Shown piece by piece: positions 7,889 to 10,650 of a stretch of 10,650 bases of DNA. The position numbers were made by a program, and so were the translations under genes. Origin of the DNA: an uncultured Pseudomonadota bacterium (GTDB taxonomy: Bacteria; Pseudomonadota; Gammaproteobacteria; Burkholderiales; SG8-39); NCBI GenBank assembly GCA_903895005.1, contig CAITSH010000520.1:1-10650 (forward strand), written 5' to 3'. The notes beneath the pieces were generated by a model. The model searched no databases. It was not told the origin of the DNA and was given only the letters and a program-made list of their open reading frames with translations. How positions within the stretch are numbered: position 1 is the stretch's first letter; every line of letters begins with the position of its first letter.

Positions 7889-7923
7889 TCCCTCCCCCGC
7901 AAGGGCGGGAGGGAACCTGCTAA
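7889..7923. repeat. Third copy of the GC-rich palindromic intergenic repeat
   Basis: CCCTCCCCCGC (7890-7900) followed by GGGAGGGAACCTGCTAA (7907-7923) repeats the 5308-5340 sequence almost exactly, apart from a one-base indel and one or two changes in the loop side. It forms a stem of CCCTCCC with GGGAGGG. Like the doublet at 5215-5340, it lies between convergent genes (the GspE-like gene and the VWA gene). It fills most of the 65-base gap and may serve as a bidirectional transcript end. Confidence 0.75.
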
Positions 7924-7936
7924 AAGGGCTCCCCGC

Positions 7937-9112
7937 TTATTTCGTCAGGGAGCGCATGCAGCGCTCCAGCCCGTTGATCGTCGCCGGGAACATGCGACCG
8001 CCCATGATTTCGCGCAACACGCCTACGGACTGGCGGTAGGTCCAGATCTCTTCGGGCTCCGGATTGATCCACGCGGCCTTTGAGTAGACATTGAGCATGC
8101 GCTGCATCCACACCGCGCCGGCTTCATCGTTGCTGTACTCCACCGACCCGCCCGGCTGCAGGATTTCGTAGGGGCTCATGGTCGCATCGCCGACAAATAT
8201 CAGTTTGTAGTCGTGCCCGTACTTGTGCAGGATGTCCATGGTGCGGATGCGCTCGGTGTGGCGGCGGCGGTTCTCCTTCCAGACATAGTCGTACAGGCAG
8301 TTGTGGAAGTAAAAATATTCGAGGTGCTTGAATTCGGTTTTCGCGGCAGAAAACAATTCCCCGCACAGCTTGACGTGGTCGTCCATCGAGCCGCCGATGT
8401 CGAGAAACAGCAGCACCTTGACCGCGTTGTGGCGCTCCGGTCGCATCGCTAGGTCGAGCCATCCGGCGTTGCGCGCGGTACGGTCAATCGTCGCATCAAG
8501 GTCTAGCTCATCGGGAGAGCCGTCGCGCGCGAACTTGCGCAGCCGGCGCAGTGCCACCTTGATGTTGCGCGTCCCCAATTCGACGTTGTCATCGAGATTT
8601 CGGTATTCGCGCTGGTCCCAGACTTTTACCGCGCTCCGGTTGCGCGATTCCTTCTGCCCGATGCGCACGCCCTCGGGGTTGTAGCCGTAGGCGCCGTAAG
8701 GCGAGGTGCCGGCCGTGCCTATCCACTTGTTGCCGCCCTGATGCCGTTCTTTTTGTTCCTCGAGACGCTGTTTCAGCGTCTCCATCAGTTTTTCCCAGCC
8801 TCCCATGGCTTCGATCAGGGCTTTTTCCTCATCCGAGAGCGTGAGTTCCGCCTGCTTCAATAGCCATTCGAGCGGGATGTCGGCGTTTTCGCCCGTCACC
8901 ATCTCAGCGCCCTGAAAATACTCACCGAAGGCGCGGTCGAACTTGTCAAAGTTGGATTCGTCCTTGACTAGTGCGAGCCTGGAAAAATAATAAAACTCGT
9001 CGATTGAGGGCCCGATCACGTGCTGTTGCATACCCTCGACCAGTGTCAGGTATTCCTTGATCGAAACCGGCAGCCTGGCCGATTTGAGCTTGAGGAAAAA
9101 ACCGATTAACAC
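7937..9112 (-). CDS. VWA-domain protein, CoxE-like, partner of MoxR ATPase
   Basis: The 391-residue cytosolic protein has a von Willebrand factor A domain in its C-terminal half. The metal-ion-dependent adhesion site is VLLFLDIGGSMDDH (D238, G240, S242), with a likely third metal residue D309 in IFVGDATMSPYE. The first serine of the usual DxSxS is a glycine. The N-terminal half (about 1-130) is helical and charged, with GGWEKLMETLKQRLEEQKERHQGG. It is followed by a glycine-rich linker GTAGTSPYGAYGYNPEGVRIGQ that resembles a conserved proteobacterial family usually found beside MoxR ATPases. Such pairs are thought to act as chaperones in assembling or activating metalloenzymes (CoxD/CoxE is the known example); the target here is not in the window. 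The start is GTG 9112-9110, eight bases after the stop of the 38-codon ORF whose end (GGATAA) may supply a weak ribosome site. It is the last gene of the moxR operon. Confidence 0.9.
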   Translation of the reverse strand: MLIGFFLKLKSARLPVSIKEYLTLVEGMQQHVIGPSIDEFYYFSRLALVKDESNFDKFDRAFGEYFQGAEMVTGENADIPLEWLLKQAELTLSDEEKALIEAMGGWEKLMETLKQRLEEQKERHQGGNKWIGTAGTSPYGAYGYNPEGVRIGQKESRNRSAVKVWDQREYRNLDDNVELGTRNIKVALRRLRKFARDGSPDELDLDATIDRTARNAGWLDLAMRPERHNAVKVLLFLDIGGSMDDHVKLCGELFSAAKTEFKHLEYFYFHNCLYDYVWKENRRRHTERIRTMDILHKYGHDYKLIFVGDATMSPYEILQPGGSVEYSNDEAGAVWMQRMLNVYSKAAWINPEPEEIWTYRQSVGVLREIMGGRMFPATINGLERCMRSLTK

Positions 9113-9120
9113 GTCGAGCT

Positions 9121-9237
9121 TTATCCGCGGTTGCGTGTCATGAACACGAGCTTTTCAAACAGGTGCACGTCCTGTGCCTGTTGGAACAAGGGGGCGACGC
9201 CCCCTTGTAAATCCCCCAAGTGAGATGTAACAGGCAT
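9121..9237 (-). CDS. Small 38-residue ORF ending in a diverged copy of the MoxR C-terminal tail
   Basis: An intact frame of 38 codons runs from ATG 9237-9235 to TAA 9123-9121. Its last 17 residues, QDVHLFEKLVFMTRNRG, match the end of the neighbouring MoxR protein (QDVHLFEKLVFMSRSRG) in all but two positions. The DNA of the last 60 bases is about 80 percent identical by hand alignment, and similarity then ends. The first 20 residues (MPVTSHLGDLQGGVAPLFQQ) are unrelated to MoxR and include a perfect palindrome. AAGGA lies just before the ATG, which is eight bases after the moxR stop, and the ORF stop is eight bases before the VWA start, so it could be translated by coupling. Two readings are possible: a remnant of a duplicated or replaced moxR, or a genuine small protein mimicking the MoxR tail. 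I lean to a remnant that has stayed open. No function is known. Confidence 0.4.
   Translation of the reverse strand: MPVTSHLGDLQGGVAPLFQQAQDVHLFEKLVFMTRNRG
9186..9208. repeat. Perfect 10-bp palindrome inside the small ORF
   Basis: ACAAGGGGGC (9186-9195) and GCCCCCTTGT (9199-9208) are exact reverse complements around a 3-base loop GAC. A related arm, CCCCCAAG, follows at 9213-9220. It differs from the CCCTCCCCC family at 5215 and 7889. It lies where similarity to the moxR tail stops, which suggests a small palindromic element inserted at the breakpoint. The strong hairpin would also form in the operon mRNA. Confidence 0.7.
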
Positions 9238-9245
9238 GGCCTTCC

Positions 9246-10088
9246 TTACCCCCGGCTACGTGACATGAAGACGAGCTTCTCGAACAGGTGAACGTCCTGT
9301 TCATTCTTCAGCAGCGCGCCGTGCAAGGGCGGGATGATGGTCTTGCGATCCTTGGACCGAAGGGCGTCGGCCGGCATGTCTTCGGCGAGGAGGAGCTTGA
9401 GCCAGTCAAGCAGCTCCGAGGTGGATGGCTTTTTCTTCAGGCCGGGGACCTCGCGCACTTCGAAGAACACCTCGAGCGCCTCGCGCAGCAGTGTCTTCTT
9501 GATGCCTGGGAAATGCACGTCCACGATCTTTTGCATCGTGTCCTTGTCGGGGAAGCGGATGTAATGAAAAAAGCAGCGGCGCAGGAACGCGTCGGGCAGC
9601 TCCTTCTCGTTATTTGAAGTGATGAATACGATGGGCCTGTGTTTTGCCTTGACCAGCTCGCGCGTCTCGTAGACAAAAAACTCCATGCGGTCGAGTTCGC
9701 GCAAGAGGTCGTTGGGGAATTCGATGTCGGCCTTGTCCACTTCGTCGATGAGCAGCACCACCGGCTTGTCGGCGCTGAAGGCCTGCCAAAGCGTGCCCTT
9801 GACGATGTAGTTTGCAATGTCCTTGACCTTGGGGTCGCCCAGTTGCGAGTCGCGCAGGCGCGAAACGGCGTCGTATTCGTACAGGCCCTGCTGCGCCTTG
9901 GTGGTGGATTTGACATGCCATTCGAGCAGCGGCATGCCCAGTGATGCAGCGACCTCCTCTGCAAGCTTGGTCTTGCCGGTGCCCGGCTCGCCCTTGATGA
10001 GCAGCGGGCGGCCGAGGGTGATGGCCGCGTTGACGGCGAGGGTGAGATCGTCGGTCGATACGTAGGTGCTGGAGCCGTTAAAGCGCAT
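9246..10088 (-). CDS. MoxR-family AAA+ ATPase
   Basis: The 280-residue protein is a MoxR-type AAA+ ATPase. Walker A is GEPGTGKT (G33-T40, K39) and Walker B is VVLLIDEVDKAD (D115, E116). Sensor 1 lies in PIVFITSNNEKELPDAF, followed by LRRCFFHYIRFP with arginine-finger candidates, and a C-terminal lid ends in LHGALLKNEQDVHLFEKLVFMSRSRG. Such ATPases work with a VWA-domain protein to assemble or activate other proteins, and the VWA gene lies just downstream in the same operon. ATG 10088 is preferred, because MRFNGSSTYVSTDDL is the usual N-terminus for this group. The frame is open back to 10193, but those 35 residues would cover the promoter. The ribosome site is weak. The 38-codon tail duplicate lies between this gene and its partner. 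Confidence 0.95.
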   Translation of the reverse strand: MRFNGSSTYVSTDDLTLAVNAAITLGRPLLIKGEPGTGKTKLAEEVAASLGMPLLEWHVKSTTKAQQGLYEYDAVSRLRDSQLGDPKVKDIANYIVKGTLWQAFSADKPVVLLIDEVDKADIEFPNDLLRELDRMEFFVYETRELVKAKHRPIVFITSNNEKELPDAFLRRCFFHYIRFPDKDTMQKIVDVHFPGIKKTLLREALEVFFEVREVPGLKKKPSTSELLDWLKLLLAEDMPADALRSKDRKTIIPPLHGALLKNEQDVHLFEKLVFMSRSRG

Positions 10089-10116
10089 GACAGATACCGT
10101 AGGAATTGGAAAGGTG

Positions 10117-10122
10117 ATTATA
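10117..10122 (-). promoter_or_regulatory. -10 element of the moxR operon promoter
   Basis: On the minus strand a perfect TATAAT occupies 10122-10117. It would start transcription near 10110 and leave a leader of about 20 bases to the ATG at 10088. No good -35 is visible at 16-18 bases; the nearest candidates are CATTTG or TTTGCA. The flanking DNA is GC-rich, so the hexamer stands out. Confidence 0.45.
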
Positions 10123-10183
10123 GCGGGGCGGGGGAGGTGCAAATGTCCGTACCGCGGTGCTGCGCGGCTATTTACAATGGCGC

Positions 10184-10345
10184 ATGAGCGCATTCAAGCA
10201 CCTCGCCCTCCTGACCTTGCTGATCCTGCCGTCGGGTCCGGCCCTGGCAGAGCGTCGCGTCATCGCCGTTGACATCGGCCATTACGACGGTGCGCCCGGT
10301 GCCACCAGCGCTCGGGGCCGCGCGGATCTCGTCTCTCCGGGCTAG
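10184..10345 (+). pseudogene. N-acetylmuramoyl-L-alanine amidase (Amidase_3 type), N-terminal fragment
   Basis: The frame from ATG 10184 encodes a signal peptide (MSAFKHLALLTLLILPSGPALA, cleavage before ER). RRVIAVDIGHYDGAPGATSARGRA follows, which resembles the start of the Amidase_3 catalytic domain of AmiC-like enzymes (H33 the first zinc ligand, in place of the usual DPGH). These cleave the bond between muramic acid and the peptide stem in the periplasm. After about residue 47 (near 10324) the family resemblance stops and the frame ends at TAG 10343-10345 after DLVSPG. Only about 50 of some 250-400 expected residues remain. Base composition and style change at the same place, so this is probably a junction with foreign or mis-joined DNA, not natural decay. 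A GTG at 10157 in the same frame is an alternative start. TACAAT at 10173-10178 could be a -10 for a leaderless message. Confidence 0.55.
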
Positions 10346-10426
10346 ATCAGCCAAGGACAGCACAACACGGTGCCTTTAGACAAGAGACAGGCGTCACGAT
10401 CCACACAACAAAATAGTAAATATGTT

Positions 10427-10650
10427 TCAGGTGCTGTTCAGGGAGCCGTACTCTGAGTCAGAGCCACTCCTAGCATGCCCCGAAGTCTCGTACGAAAAAG
10501 CGGCCAGTGTCTTGCCAGTAGTATCGTATGGCATTAGCAAGGTTACCAGTAGTCCCATGGCCAACACTCCAGAAATGACATAGTAGGTGGCTATGGTTGA
10601 GACTGCGAGGGATGCTGCCAGGACCAAGGGGCCCGCGACGCCTCCGACCC
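10427..10650 (-). CDS. C-terminal end of a probable MFS-type membrane transporter (partial, possibly eukaryotic)
   Basis: A frame open from the right edge ends at TGA 10429-10427. It reads VGGVAGPLVLAASLAVSTIATYY and then a second hydrophobic helix (VISGVLAMGLLVTLLMP). Next come YDTTGKTLAAF and a hydrophilic serine-rich tail (SYETSGHARSGSDSEYGSLNST). Two closing helices followed by a P-(Y/E)-x-T-x-GK-x-L motif are the typical end of major facilitator superfamily transporters (sugar-porter or SV2-like). The serine-rich tail and the less GC-rich DNA are unlike the other genes and suggest a eukaryotic, perhaps fungal or algal, source. The call rests on 74 residues. The 80 bases between this frame and the broken amidase hold nothing I recognise. 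Confidence 0.4.
   Translation of the reverse strand, partial: VGGVAGPLVLAASLAVSTIATYYVISGVLAMGLLVTLLMPYDTTGKTLAAFSYETSGHARSGSDSEYGSLNST

Noticed and set aside
10089..10193. A 35-codon N-terminal extension of the MoxR ATPase
   Set aside because: It would cover a perfect TATAAT and the normal family start is MRFNGSSTYV at 10088.

Overview
The window looks like a stretch of ordinary chromosome from a GC-rich Gram-negative proteobacterium. A betaproteobacterium is the best guess, from the AzlCD, HtpG, orphan GspE-like and MoxR-VWA gene types and from the GC-rich palindromic intergenic repeats. This is inference from gene style only, since no rRNA or marker gene is present. Genes lie on both strands in short transcription units with tight spacing.

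Layout. From 1 to 786 (minus) is the N-terminal part of a secreted M16 zinc protease. From 964 to 2085 (minus) is an azlC-azlD pair, a branched-chain amino acid exporter. Divergent from it is htpG (2144-4099, plus), preceded by a good match to a sigma-32 heat-shock promoter that overlaps the predicted azlC start. A plus-strand histone-deacetylase-family enzyme follows (4244-5140). It converges on a minus-strand Prx5-type peroxiredoxin (5360-5866), with a doublet of inverted GC-rich palindromes between them. A plus-strand orphan GspE/PilB-like secretion ATPase (6075-7871) converges on a minus-strand operon, with a third copy of the same palindrome between. That operon is read from high to low coordinates: a MoxR AAA+ ATPase (10088-9246), an unusual 38-codon ORF (9237-9121), then a VWA-domain protein (9112-7937). 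The window ends with the first 45-50 codons of an N-acetylmuramoyl-L-alanine amidase (from 10184), broken near 10325, and then sequence of different character carrying the end of a membrane-transporter-like frame on the minus strand.

How the genes work together. The MoxR ATPase and the VWA protein form a classical chaperone/metal-insertion type pair. The other genes are housekeeping or stress functions (HtpG, peroxiredoxin, HDAC-like deacetylase, AzlCD, M16 protease) without an obvious shared pathway.

The most notable items are three. The small ORF between moxR and the VWA gene ends in a diverged copy of the MoxR C-terminal tail and contains a perfect palindrome. The heat-shock promoter lies on top of the azlC start. 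The abrupt sequence break near 10325 may be an assembly chimera, possibly with eukaryotic DNA. I did not find a defence system, CRISPR array, insertion sequence, tRNA or rRNA.
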